Source: Provencibacterium sp. (GTDB lineage Bacteria > Bacillota > Clostridia > Oscillospirales > Ruminococcaceae). Taken from it: a stretch of 64,000 nt of DNA. The stretch is taken from contig JAAWDS010000002.1 in the NCBI GenBank assembly GCA_022793895.1, forward strand, positions 1 to 64,000. Direction: 5' to 3'. This document shows, piece by piece, positions 6,930 through 14,568 of this stretch. The stretch's first letter is position 1. Every line of letters starts with the position of its first letter. The notes under the pieces were generated by a model that was given only the letters and a program-made list of their open reading frames with translations, was not told where the DNA came from and ran no database searches. Position numbers and translations under genes: made by a program.

Positions 6930-8935
6930 TGATTTTTGCGCTTGCAGGCAACCAGAACTGTGGGAAAACCACCCTGTTTAACCAGTTGACCGGTTCCAAC
7001 CAGCATGTCGGGAACTTTCCTGGCGTAACGGTGGAGCGCAAGGATGGGGTTATCCGCGGGCAGAAGAATGCCACGGTCGTGGATCTGCCGGGAATCTATT
7101 CGCTTTCCCCCTATACCAACGAGGAGATTGTAACGCGGGATTTTTTGATTGACGCGCATCCGGATGGGATCATCAACATTTTGGACGCTACGAATATTGA
7201 GCGCAACCTCTATCTGAGCCTACAGCTCATCGAGCTGCATCTGCCGATGGTCATCGCCCTGAACATGATGGACGAGGTGCGGGCGAACGGAGGAACGATC
7301 AAGATCCGGCAAATGGCCGCCGAGCTGGGCGTTCCGGTAGTACCGATTTCCGCAAGCAAGAACGAGGGGATCGAGGAGCTGATTGAAACGGCCATGGCGG
7401 TCGCTTCCAAGCGGCAGCTCCCTGAACGGCAGGATTTTTGTTCCGGGGCGGTACATAGGGCTATTCATGCCGTCACCCATCTGGTGGAGGATCATGCCGA
7501 GCGCGCAGGCGTGCCGGCGCGGTTCGCCGCCACCAAGCTGCTTGAAGGCGATGAGCCGATGTCCGAGCGGCTGGGCATCAATGAAAACGAGCTGGAAATG
7601 GTGGAGCACAGCGTCGCGGAGATGGAGGCGGAGCTGGATACCGATCGGGAAGCGGCGCTGGCCGATATGCGCTACAGCTTTATCGAGCGGCTCTGCGGGG
7701 ATTTTGTGGTGAAATGCGGGGAGAGCCGGGAATACCGGCGATCGGTCAAGATGGACGAGGTGTTGACCCACAAATATCTGGCCATCCCGATCTTTTTGCT
7801 GATTATGCTGCTGGTTTTCTGGCTGACCTTCGGGGTATTTGGTGCGGCGCTCAGCAGCCTGCTCTCCTGGGGGATCGATTCTCTGACCGGCGCAGTCAGC
7901 GCCGCGCTGACCGCCTATGGAATCAATCCCGTCGTCCATTCGCTGGTCGTGGATGGGGTGTTTGCCGGGGTGGGGAGCGTGCTCTCTTTCCTGCCGACGA
8001 TTGTGGTGCTGTTTTTCTTTCTCTCTATCCTGGAGGACAGCGGCTATATGGCGCGGGTGGCGTTTGTGATGGATAAGCTGCTGCGCAAAATTGGCCTGTC
8101 GGGCCGCAGCTTTGTGCCGATGCTCATCGGTTTCGGCTGCTCGGTTCCGGCCATTATGGCAACGCGCACCCTTTCCAGCGAACGTGACCGGAAAATGACC
8201 ATCCTTTTAACGCCCTTCATGTCCTGTAGCGCCAAGCTGCCGATCTATGCGATGTTCACCGCCGCCTTTTTCCCCTCCCATCCGGCGCTGGTGATGATTC
8301 TCCTCTATGTGGGCGGGATGGCGCTGGGCATCCTCTCCGGCCTGATTCTTAAAAGCACCCTTTTCCGCGGGAAGCCGGTTCCGTTTGTGATGGAGCTGCC
8401 CAACTACCGGTTGCCGAGCGCGAAGAGCGTTTGGCTGCTGATGTGGGATAAGGCGAAGGATTTTTTGACCCGCGCTTTTACCATTATCTTTGTGGCGGCG
8501 ATTGTTATCTGGTTTTTGCAGACCTTCGATACCCGCTTGAATGTGGTCGCCGATTCGGCCAACAGTATGTTAGCCGGGATAGGTCGCTGGGTTGCCCCCA
8601 TCTTCCTGCCGCTGGGCTTCGCCGATTGGCGCGCCTCCACCGCGCTTATCACAGGGTTCACGGCGAAGGAAGCGGTCGTCAGCACGCTGGCCGTCCTCAC
8701 TGGTGCGAATACGGCGACCCTCCCCGCGGCGCTGGCAGCGATTTTCAGCCCGGCTGCGGCTGCGGCATTTTTGACCTTCACTCTGCTTTATACCCCTTGC
8801 GTGGCCGCTATCAGCGCGGTGAAACGGGAGATGGGCGGCGCGCGCTATGCGCTTGTCGTCGCCCTTTGCCAGACGGCTGTGGCCTGGCTGGTAGGGGCGG
8901 CGGTCTATGGGCTGGGCAATCTGCTGGCATACTGA
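6929..8935 (+). CDS. feoB: Ferrous iron transporter B
   Basis: A 668-aa Fe(II) permease. The N-terminal G-protein domain shows G1 GNQNCGKT (7-14), the switch region NFPGVTVE, G3 DLPG, G4 NMMD and a G5-like SASKNEG, followed by a helical spacer and a polytopic membrane domain with the two Gate regions (around GYMARVAFVMD and the conserved Cys in GFGCSVPA). Length is normal for the family. The ATG at 6929 overlaps the feoA stop and follows GAGGAGGG; a TTG at 6926 is also in frame. feoA and a Cys-rich membrane peptide flank it, the common clostridial Feo arrangement. Confidence 0.97.
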   Translation: MIFALAGNQNCGKTTLFNQLTGSNQHVGNFPGVTVERKDGVIRGQKNATVVDLPGIYSLSPYTNEEIVTRDFLIDAHPDGIINILDATNIERNLYLSLQLIELHLPMVIALNMMDEVRANGGTIKIRQMAAELGVPVVPISASKNEGIEELIETAMAVASKRQLPERQDFCSGAVHRAIHAVTHLVEDHAERAGVPARFAATKLLEGDEPMSERLGINENELEMVEHSVAEMEAELDTDREAALADMRYSFIERLCGDFVVKCGESREYRRSVKMDEVLTHKYLAIPIFLLIMLLVFWLTFGVFGAALSSLLSWGIDSLTGAVSAALTAYGINPVVHSLVVDGVFAGVGSVLSFLPTIVVLFFFLSILEDSGYMARVAFVMDKLLRKIGLSGRSFVPMLIGFGCSVPAIMATRTLSSERDRKMTILLTPFMSCSAKLPIYAMFTAAFFPSHPALVMILLYVGGMALGILSGLILKSTLFRGKPVPFVMELPNYRLPSAKSVWLLMWDKAKDFLTRAFTIIFVAAIVIWFLQTFDTRLNVVADSANSMLAGIGRWVAPIFLPLGFADWRASTALITGFTAKEAVVSTLAVLTGANTATLPAALAAIFSPAAAAAFLTFTLLYTPCVAAISAVKREMGGARYALVVALCQTAVAWLVGAAVYGLGNLLAY

Positions 8936-8948
8936 AAGCGAGGTTTTT

Positions 8949-9119
8949 ATGCAGGCTTTGGATTTTTTGATTGTAGGGATGATTTTGCTGCTGGCGGCGC
9001 TGGCCCTGCGCTTTTTGTATCGCCGCGGCGGCTGCCGCGGTTGCCATGGCTGCGGCGGGCGGTGCTCCGCCTGTCCCGCGGCGGGAAAAGGAGGGAAGAA
9101 GCATGCGGATGCGCCTTAA
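8949..9119 (+). CDS. FeoB-associated Cys-rich membrane protein
   Basis: A 56-aa peptide with one membrane segment (about residues 4-22) followed by a basic and Cys/Gly-rich tail containing five cysteines (CRGCHGCGGRCSAC). Small proteins of this kind directly follow feoB in many Firmicutes; their role is not established, and iron delivery or stabilisation of FeoB has been proposed. The start is ATG 8949 after GCGAGG. It overlaps the trmB start by 17 nt. Confidence 0.85.
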   Translation: MQALDFLIVGMILLLAALALRFLYRRGGCRGCHGCGGRCSACPAAGKGGKKHADAP

Positions 9120-9831
9120 AAAATGGGCGGCGCCTGAGCTGCGTGAGGCGGCCTTTGTGGTGGATGCGCCGGAGCTTTGCCGCGGCCGGTGGCGCGGGCA
9201 GTTCGCCCGGCCGGATCAGCCGCTTTATCTTGAGCTGGGCTGCGGGAAAGGCGGATTTATCAGTCAATTGGCCTTTGCCCATCCGGAGCAAAATTTTCTG
9301 GCCATCGATAAAATCGATAATATGCTGGGTCTTGCCAAAAGGGCGGTAGAACGCGTTTATGCGCAGCGGCCGGGCGGACCGGACAACGTCCGGCTCGCCA
9401 GCTTTGAGGCGGAGTGCATCGATCGGATGCTTGCCCCTGAGGATAGAGTGGAGCGGCTATATATCAATTTCTGCAACCCCTGGCCGCGTCCGCGCCACCG
9501 CAAGCATCGCTTGACCTACACTAGCCAGCTTCTGCGTTACCGCAGCTTTTTAGCGCCGGGGGCGGAGTTCTATTTTAAAACGGATGACGATGGGCTGTTT
9601 CGGGATACGCTGAATCATTATCTCCCAGAGGCGGGGTTTTTGGTGGAAGAGGTGATAGGCGATCTGCATGCGGCCCAGCTCCCAGAGAACATTGAAACGG
9701 AGCACGAGCGGATGTTTTCCGCAGAAGGGATTCCGATTAAATTCCTGCGTGCCAGGGTAGGGGAGCTTCCGGTTTCCTCTTTGGCGGAAGCGGAGGCGTC
9801 TGCTGGAGGCATTCCAGAAATCCATGCATGA
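9103..9831 (+). CDS. trmB: tRNA (guanine-N7-)-methyltransferase
   Basis: A 242-aa SAM-dependent methyltransferase that forms m7G46 in the variable loop of tRNA. The SAM motif is LELGCGKGGF, and the substrate-binding signature is NFCNPWPRPRHRKHRL, a variant of the usual FxDPWPKxRHxxRR. The C-terminal motif TEHERMF is also present. The ATG at 9103 follows AAAAGGAGGG and lies inside the end of the preceding Cys-rich gene. A strong hairpin terminator follows at 9872. Membership in an iron operon probably reflects gene packing and not function. Confidence 0.93.
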   Translation: MRMRLKKWAAPELREAAFVVDAPELCRGRWRGQFARPDQPLYLELGCGKGGFISQLAFAHPEQNFLAIDKIDNMLGLAKRAVERVYAQRPGGPDNVRLASFEAECIDRMLAPEDRVERLYINFCNPWPRPRHRKHRLTYTSQLLRYRSFLAPGAEFYFKTDDDGLFRDTLNHYLPEAGFLVEEVIGDLHAAQLPENIETEHERMFSAEGIPIKFLRARVGELPVSSLAEAEASAGGIPEIHA

Positions 9832-9871
9832 CCAGCGGCTACAAGAGGTTGGCATGTTTCTCTATAAAACG

Positions 9872-9918
9872 AAGGGATCGGCCCGCAAGCATCTTGCAGG
9901 CCGATCCCTTGAATTTTT
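9872..9918 (+). terminator. Intrinsic terminator after trmB
   Basis: AAGGGATCGGCC (9872-9883) pairs with GGCCGATCCCTT (9899-9910); the loop forms a further GCAAG/CTTGC pairing; a GAATTTTT tract follows. It separates the convergent trmB and PepSY genes. Confidence 0.85.
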
Positions 9919-9976
9919 AAAGGAGTACAGATAGATAAAGCAGTTTTACAGAAACGCAGAGCGGTATGGAAAGCTC

Positions 9977-10738
9977 TTAGTGATCCTCCTCCCAAGAGAG
10001 GATTCTACCAGTAGAGGCGTCGATTTCGCATTCATATTCGGCGGAGCCGTTGCGCAGATCCACCTCATAAACAGTGCGGCCGTCATCGTAGTCCAGCTTG
10101 CATTTTACAACAGACGCGCCGGAGGGAGCGCGGTTCAGCGCGATCTTCTGCGCCTCCTCCGCTGTGATAGAGGCGGAGGAATTTGTACCGGGAATGCTGA
10201 AATATTCTACGTCGTGATCAAAGGAGCGAATCTCGCCGGTGACGGCGTCAATGTCATAGTCATACTCGGTATCTCCAGCGTAGAACTCCACCTCATATTC
10301 AGCGCGTCCGTCGTCCCATTCGAGCCCCGTTTGGATGAAATGGGCGTCCGCCGCTTGGACCCCGGCATGATTCAAGGCGATCTCCTTGGCGCGCTCGGCC
10401 GTGATATAGTTGCCAGAGGCGGCAGGAGAGGAAGCGGGTATACCCGCCGCTGGCAGGGTGATAGCAACGGTGCGGGATGCGGCGTCGTAGCTCGCCGTCA
10501 GTCCGGCGGCGTCGCAGAGGGCCTTGGCAGGAACATAGACGGTATTTTCATGCGTGAAAATCGGGAGCTTTGCACCGGAAGCGTCTTTGGGAACGAACGT
10601 AGCGCCGTTGATTGTAATCTGCGCCTGATCGTTAATATTGATAGTGCGGTTGACAGCCAAGGCGCTCATACTTAGGCCGGCAACCAATGCCGTACACAGC
10701 AGTCCGGCGGCAAAGCCGGAGCCAAATCCCTTTTTCAT
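9977..10738 (-). CDS. Secreted PepSY-domain protein with copper-amine-oxidase-like N-terminal domain
   Basis: A 253-aa exported protein. A signal peptide (about residues 1-28, ending SALA) is followed by a copper amine oxidase N-domain-like stalk (about 30-95), a short Pro/Ala/Ser linker, and two PepSY repeats (about 108-175 and 188-253), each starting ITAE(R/E)A-x-(E/K)IAL and ending with a D(A/V)(S/V)TG(E/R)I strand. PepSY domains are thought to inhibit or modulate extracellular peptidases, or to act in envelope sensing; no target is encoded nearby. Start ATG 10738 follows AAAGGAG. It has a near-consensus promoter and stands alone between convergent and divergent neighbours. Confidence 0.87.
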   Translation of the reverse strand: MKKGFGSGFAAGLLCTALVAGLSMSALAVNRTININDQAQITINGATFVPKDASGAKLPIFTHENTVYVPAKALCDAAGLTASYDAASRTVAITLPAAGIPASSPAASGNYITAERAKEIALNHAGVQAADAHFIQTGLEWDDGRAEYEVEFYAGDTEYDYDIDAVTGEIRSFDHDVEYFSIPGTNSSASITAEEAQKIALNRAPSGASVVKCKLDYDDGRTVYEVDLRNGSAEYECEIDASTGRILSWEEDH

Positions 10739-10805
10739 GATAAAAACTCCTTTCCATATTCGGATCATTTGCTTTGCAAATTTAGTTTGCGCTTGATTCG
10801 TGTTT

Positions 10806-10834
10806 ATTATAAATTCCAAATCTCGTGAAGTCAA
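10806..10834 (-). promoter_or_regulatory. Predicted sigma-A promoter of the PepSY gene
   Basis: On the minus strand, TTGACT (10834-10829), 17-bp spacer, TATAAT (10811-10806). This predicts a start near 10800 and a leader of about 60 nt. Confidence 0.75.
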
Positions 10835-10914
10835 GAGAGCGAATATTGCCGTATAATAAATTTTATAGCAAAAAATTTGAAATTTTTAAGGGGGCTGCGA
10901 GTCTTTTCCTCCTC

Positions 10915-10943
10915 TTGTAAATGGAAGGGCTTTCTGCTACAAT
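10915..10943 (+). promoter_or_regulatory. Predicted sigma-A promoter of pyrB
   Basis: TTGTAA (10915-10920), 17-bp spacer, TACAAT (10938-10943). The predicted start near 10950 gives a leader of about 45 nt, too short for a PyrR-type attenuator. Confidence 0.65.
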
Positions 10944-10994
10944 GGGAAGCGGTAAAAATAGGGGAATCTTGTCAAGCAATGGGGGAATCTGCTG

Positions 10995-12059
10995 ATGCAC
11001 AGGCATTTGATCGATTTAGAGAGCTATCCCACCCCGGACCTTCAGCGCATTCTTGATCGCGCGCTGGAAATCCGGAGCGCGCCGCAGGACTATGCGCACG
11101 CCTGCGAGGGGAAAATATTAGCTACGCTGTTCTATGAGCCGAGCACACGTACCCAGATGTCCTTTCAAACCGCTATGCTCCGGTTGGGAGGGCGAACCAT
11201 CGGCTTTGACAACCCTCTCAATTCCTCGGTTGCCAAGGGGGAGAATCTGAAAGATACCATCACCGTGATATCCGGCTATGCGGACTTAATCGCCATGCGC
11301 AACCCATTGGAGGGTTCCGCATTTGCAGCGGGGCTATATGCGGGCTGCCCGCTCATTAACGCGGGGGACGGCGGGCATCTGCATCCCACCCAGACGCTGA
11401 CCGATCTGGTGACGCTGAAGGTCTACAAGGGCGGGTTGCAGGGACTGACCATCGGCCTGTGCGGCGATCTGAAAAATGGACGGACGGTTCATTCCCTGAT
11501 TAAGACGATGTGCCGGTTCGGCGCAAGGTTTGTGCTGATCTCCACCAAGGGGCTGACGCTGCCGCAGTATCTGAAGGACTTCATGAATGCGGCGGGCTGC
11601 CCCTATCGGGAGTGCTTCCGGCTGGAGGATGCCATTGGGGAATTGGACGTTCTCTATATGACCCGTATCCAACGGGAACGGTTCGACTCCGAAGAGCAAT
11701 ATGAAAAGGAAAGCCGGGTTTATTGCCTCGACCGCGCAAAAATGAAGCGTGCCCGGCCGGATATGATCGTGCTCCATCCGCTGCCGCGCGTGGATGAGAT
11801 TGAAATTGAAGTGGATAGCGATGAACGCGCAAAATATTTTGACCAGGCCATGTGCGGCGTTTATGCCCGGATGTCTCTAATTATAGATATGCTGCAAAAC
11901 GACCGGGAGGAACCCGCGCCTATCCATCCGCTGCCGTTGGCTCCTGCGTGCTCCAACCCGCGTTGTATCTCCAATCGGGAGCCATATCTGCCGCATAGCT
12001 TTACCCAGGCGGGCGATATCCTGATCTGCGATTATTGCGAGGAGCGCATACTCCGTTAA
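10995..12059 (+). CDS. pyrB: Aspartate carbamoyltransferase with a PyrI-like zinc-binding tail
   Basis: A 354-aa enzyme of de novo pyrimidine synthesis (carbamoyl phosphate + aspartate to carbamoyl aspartate). The catalytic region, about residues 1-308, has the carbamoyl phosphate motif FYEPSTRT, an SSVAKGENL loop, HPTQTLTDL and HPLPRVDEI. The extra C terminus (about 309-354) carries four cysteines, C319, C324, C345 and C348, in the context CSNPRCISNREP...CDYCEE, closely matching the zinc domain of the regulatory subunit PyrI. The nucleotide-binding domain of PyrI is absent. The tail may bridge catalytic trimers without giving allosteric control; this is inference. Start ATG 10995 follows GGGGGAA. 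Confidence 0.93.
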   Translation: MHRHLIDLESYPTPDLQRILDRALEIRSAPQDYAHACEGKILATLFYEPSTRTQMSFQTAMLRLGGRTIGFDNPLNSSVAKGENLKDTITVISGYADLIAMRNPLEGSAFAAGLYAGCPLINAGDGGHLHPTQTLTDLVTLKVYKGGLQGLTIGLCGDLKNGRTVHSLIKTMCRFGARFVLISTKGLTLPQYLKDFMNAAGCPYRECFRLEDAIGELDVLYMTRIQRERFDSEEQYEKESRVYCLDRAKMKRARPDMIVLHPLPRVDEIEIEVDSDERAKYFDQAMCGVYARMSLIIDMLQNDREEPAPIHPLPLAPACSNPRCISNREPYLPHSFTQAGDILICDYCEERILR

Positions 12060-12241
12060 ATTTTGTCAAGGCTTGAAAATGTGGACGGCCCGGTTTTCTG
12101 CCTCTCCGTTCAAAAGGCATGGAAGGGAGACGAATTATCGCCGGTTTCATGGATTATTCAAATAGTGCTCATAATTTTCTGTTATCCTGCAAATAATAGG
12201 GTATGAGGTTGTTTCGGAAAGAAAAAGGAGGAGACAAACAG

Positions 12242-12553
12242 ATGCAGCATTTTAATGAAGGAACCTTTTCGCAGGCTGAGGGAAAGGGCGTCACAGCGCT
12301 GATCGATTTTTATGCCGATTGGTGCGGCCCTTGTAAGATGTTGGGCCCCATCGTGGAGGAGCTGGCGGGCGAGGTAGAACCGGAGGTGCTGGTGGGAAAG
12401 GTCAATATCGATGAAAATCCGGCCCTTGCTTCCCGCTTCGGCGTCATGAGTATCCCCACGGTAATCGTGCTCAAGGATGGGGAAGAGAAGCAGCGCACCG
12501 TTGGGTTTACCTCCAAGGCCAAGCTGCTTTCGATGATCGAAGCCGCGAAATAA
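12242..12553 (+). CDS. trxA: Thioredoxin
   Basis: A 103-aa cytosolic disulfide reductase with the canonical WCGPC active site (27-31), the preceding FYADWCGPC context and the cis-proline in SIPTVIV. It would be reduced by a thioredoxin reductase such as the trxB product encoded at 15.9-16.8 kb. Start ATG 12242 follows AAGGAGG; an in-frame ATG at 12203 would add 13 residues ahead of that site and is less likely. A hairpin terminator follows directly. I could not identify a convincing promoter in the 180-nt gap upstream. Confidence 0.95.
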   Translation: MQHFNEGTFSQAEGKGVTALIDFYADWCGPCKMLGPIVEELAGEVEPEVLVGKVNIDENPALASRFGVMSIPTVIVLKDGEEKQRTVGFTSKAKLLSMIEAAK

Positions 12554-12560
12554 GGTTCGT

Positions 12561-12598
12561 CAGTTTTATCCGCAGCGTGCGGATAAAACTGGATTTTT
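12561..12598 (+). terminator. Intrinsic terminator after trxA
   Basis: CAGTTTTATCCGC (12561-12573) pairs perfectly with GCGGATAAAACTG (12579-12591), 5-nt loop, followed by GATTTTT. Confidence 0.85.
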
Positions 12599-12620
12599 GC
12601 AGAGCCGAATGTTATTTTCA

Positions 12621-12670
12621 AAAGGGGCGCCGTCTGTAAAGATAAATCTCTTTACAGACGGCGCCCCTTT
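12621..12670 (-). terminator. 22-bp perfect hairpin between convergent trxA and SDR genes
   Basis: A 22-bp inverted repeat (12621-12642 with 12649-12670, 6-nt loop) with a GC-rich base GGGGCGCC. Read on the minus strand the stem ends in CCCCTTTT, so it probably terminates the SDR transcript. Its core GGGGCGCCGTCT resembles GGGGGCCGTCT in the long palindrome at 43691. Confidence 0.75.
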
Positions 12671-12716
12671 ATCGGCGGCTCTAGCTGGAGCAGGAACGAG
12701 GGATATCCTTTCCCAT

Positions 12717-13493
12717 TTAAACGCAGGTGAACGCCCCGTCAATCACAAAATCGGCCCCGGTTGTGAAAGCGCTCGCATCGCTGGCCAGGTAGACCGCGAT
12801 GGCCTGTAGCTCTTCAGGCTTACCCATCCGTTTTAGAGGAGCGGCGGCGTTCCACTGTTCTATCAGCGGCGTCAAAGCGGGATTGGTCAGCACCAGATCG
12901 GTGCCGATATATCCGGGGCTTATGCTGTTCACCCGGATATGCTGGAGCGCCCACTCGACGGCCAGCGATTTCGTCAGTTGAATAACGCCCGCCTTAGAGG
13001 CGTTATAAGCGCACTGCGGCTGCGGCACGTTGACAATGTGCGCGGACATCGAGGCGGTGTTGATAATCGAACCGCCCTTGCCTTGGCGCAGCATCTGTTT
13101 CCCCGCTGCCTGCGCCGTGAGGAAAACGCCGCTTAAATTCACATCGATAACCTTTTTCCACTGTTCATAGCTCATTTCTTCGGCGCGGATGTTCATACAG
13201 ATGCCCGCATTGCAGAAGGCGATATGGAGCTCCCCGAACGCGTCCGTCACCTGCTGCACCATTGCCTCCACCTGGGCGGGATCGGTGACGTCGGTCGGGA
13301 CGGCGATGACCTTCCGGCCGCTTTTTGAGAGCTCTGCCGCCGTTTTTTCCGCCTCAGCTGCGTCGGCGTCAACCAATGCGACGTCCGCGCCGGCCTCGGT
13401 CAAGGCGGCGGCAATGCTGCGGCCAATCCCGCGCGCTCCGCCGGTGACGAACGCTTTTTTACCCTCCAGGCTGAATTTTTCAAGAATTCCCAT
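12717..13493 (-). CDS. Short-chain dehydrogenase/reductase
   Basis: A 258-aa classical SDR using NAD(P)H. It has the dinucleotide loop TGGARGIG (17-24), the CNAG motif, catalytic Ser in NTASMS (near 148) and YNASK (Tyr163, Lys167). The overall look is that of polyol or keto-sugar reductases and 3-oxoacyl-ACP-like SDRs; the substrate cannot be assigned. AAAGGA is 11 nt upstream of the ATG at 13493; a second in-frame ATG at 13505 touches that site directly and is less likely. An 18-bp inverted repeat lies just upstream, suggesting regulation by its own repressor. The hairpin at 12621 terminates it. Confidence 0.87.
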   Translation of the reverse strand: MGILEKFSLEGKKAFVTGGARGIGRSIAAALTEAGADVALVDADAAEAEKTAAELSKSGRKVIAVPTDVTDPAQVEAMVQQVTDAFGELHIAFCNAGICMNIRAEEMSYEQWKKVIDVNLSGVFLTAQAAGKQMLRQGKGGSIINTASMSAHIVNVPQPQCAYNASKAGVIQLTKSLAVEWALQHIRVNSISPGYIGTDLVLTNPALTPLIEQWNAAAPLKRMGKPEELQAIAVYLASDASAFTTGADFVIDGAFTCV

Positions 13494-13516
13494 TTTGCTT
13501 TTCATCCTTTCTTTAC

Positions 13517-13534
13517 AACCGTTTGAAAACGGTT
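13517..13534 (-). promoter_or_regulatory. Candidate operator upstream of the SDR gene
   Basis: Inverted repeat AACCGTT-N4-AACGGTT, located just upstream of the SDR ribosome binding site. It overlaps a second inverted repeat GAAAAC-N6-GTTTTC (13525-13542). No T tract follows, so a terminator is unlikely. The cognate regulator is not encoded next to it. Confidence 0.5.
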
Positions 13535-13612
13535 CGGTTTTCTGGATGCAGGAAATTTTTGCGGAGACCCCATTTAACTGTATATTCCCCGGCTGGCTTC
13601 CACTGGTCCGCC

Positions 13613-14566
13613 TTAACCGAATAGGTTGAACTGCACCAGGATAAACGAGTAGATGGGTAGGGCGACCATGCTGATGGTGGTGGTGAGGGTGATCAGAATC
13701 GAAGCAAACTCATAGTCGCTGTTCGATTCCTTCGCCATAATTCCCAGCTGGGTCATAGCAGGCATGGTCGCTAAGATGAAGAAAACCCGCTTCATCTGGG
13801 TATCTACCGGCAGCAGCATGCAAATGGCCGCCATAAAGACTGGGGAGAACAGAAGCCGCACCAACAGGACCACCAGCAGATCCTTGGTGAATTGCACCTT
13901 TTTGAAATCGGTCTTGCGGATGATGCTGCCGATAAAAATCATAGCGATGGGCGTCGTGGTGGATTTTATCATCGAAAGCGGGGAGAAGATAAAATCGGGG
14001 AGCGAAATCCCGGTTACGACGAGGACCACGCCGATGAGAAAGCCGGTAAGCGGCGGGGAGAGCACTTTTTTCAGATTGTCCAGTGAGATAAGGCGTCCCT
14101 TTTCACCGGCGTCCTGCCGCAGCAGATAGGTCCCCAGCGTCCAGAAAAGGATGGTGTTGGCCATGTAGTAGATCATGCCGTCCGCAGTGGCTTTATCGCC
14201 GAACAGAGCGGTAATCACCGGGAAGCCGATAATCACCGTGTTGGAAAAGGCGATGGCGTTGATAAAAACGCCCCGGCGCTGCGGAGAGATGTGGAACACC
14301 TTGGCCAGAAGGAATCCGAACAGCGCGCTTAACAGAATGGTTAAAAAGGGGATGGGAATGTTCTTCACCAGATCCAACAGCTTGCCTGTATCCTCGCAGG
14401 TGGTAACCACGTTATAGACCATGTAGCAGGGAATGGCTACCCGCACCGAATATTTAGAAAAGATGTCGGATCCATGCTCCTTGAACCAGGGCTTGCCAGT
14501 GATATAGAACCCTACCGCTATTAAGAGCAGCAGGGAGAGCACGCTGCTGACCGCTTCCGTCACCAT
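13613..14566 (-). CDS. AEC (auxin efflux carrier) family transporter
   Basis: A 317-aa polytopic membrane protein with about ten hydrophobic segments in two halves and the conserved polar break around AIAFSNTVIIGFPVI in helix 4, typical of the AEC/malonate transporter family. Bacterial members are thought to export or import small organic acids; the substrate is not evident. The start ATG 14566 follows GAGGAGGA, which lies within the end of the preceding DUF1015 gene (2-nt gap), so translation is probably coupled. The operon order is DUF1015, AEC transporter, then the SDR gene about 120 nt on. Confidence 0.88.
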   Translation of the reverse strand: MVTEAVSSVLSLLLLIAVGFYITGKPWFKEHGSDIFSKYSVRVAIPCYMVYNVVTTCEDTGKLLDLVKNIPIPFLTILLSALFGFLLAKVFHISPQRRGVFINAIAFSNTVIIGFPVITALFGDKATADGMIYYMANTILFWTLGTYLLRQDAGEKGRLISLDNLKKVLSPPLTGFLIGVVLVVTGISLPDFIFSPLSMIKSTTTPIAMIFIGSIIRKTDFKKVQFTKDLLVVLLVRLLFSPVFMAAICMLLPVDTQMKRVFFILATMPAMTQLGIMAKESNSDYEFASILITLTTTISMVALPIYSFILVQFNLFG

Positions 14567-14568
14567 TT

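Noticed and set aside
12621-12670. Attachment site or transposon end
   Set aside because: The perfect inverted repeat is adjacent to another terminator between convergent genes and has a T tract on the minus side, so a terminator is the simpler reading.
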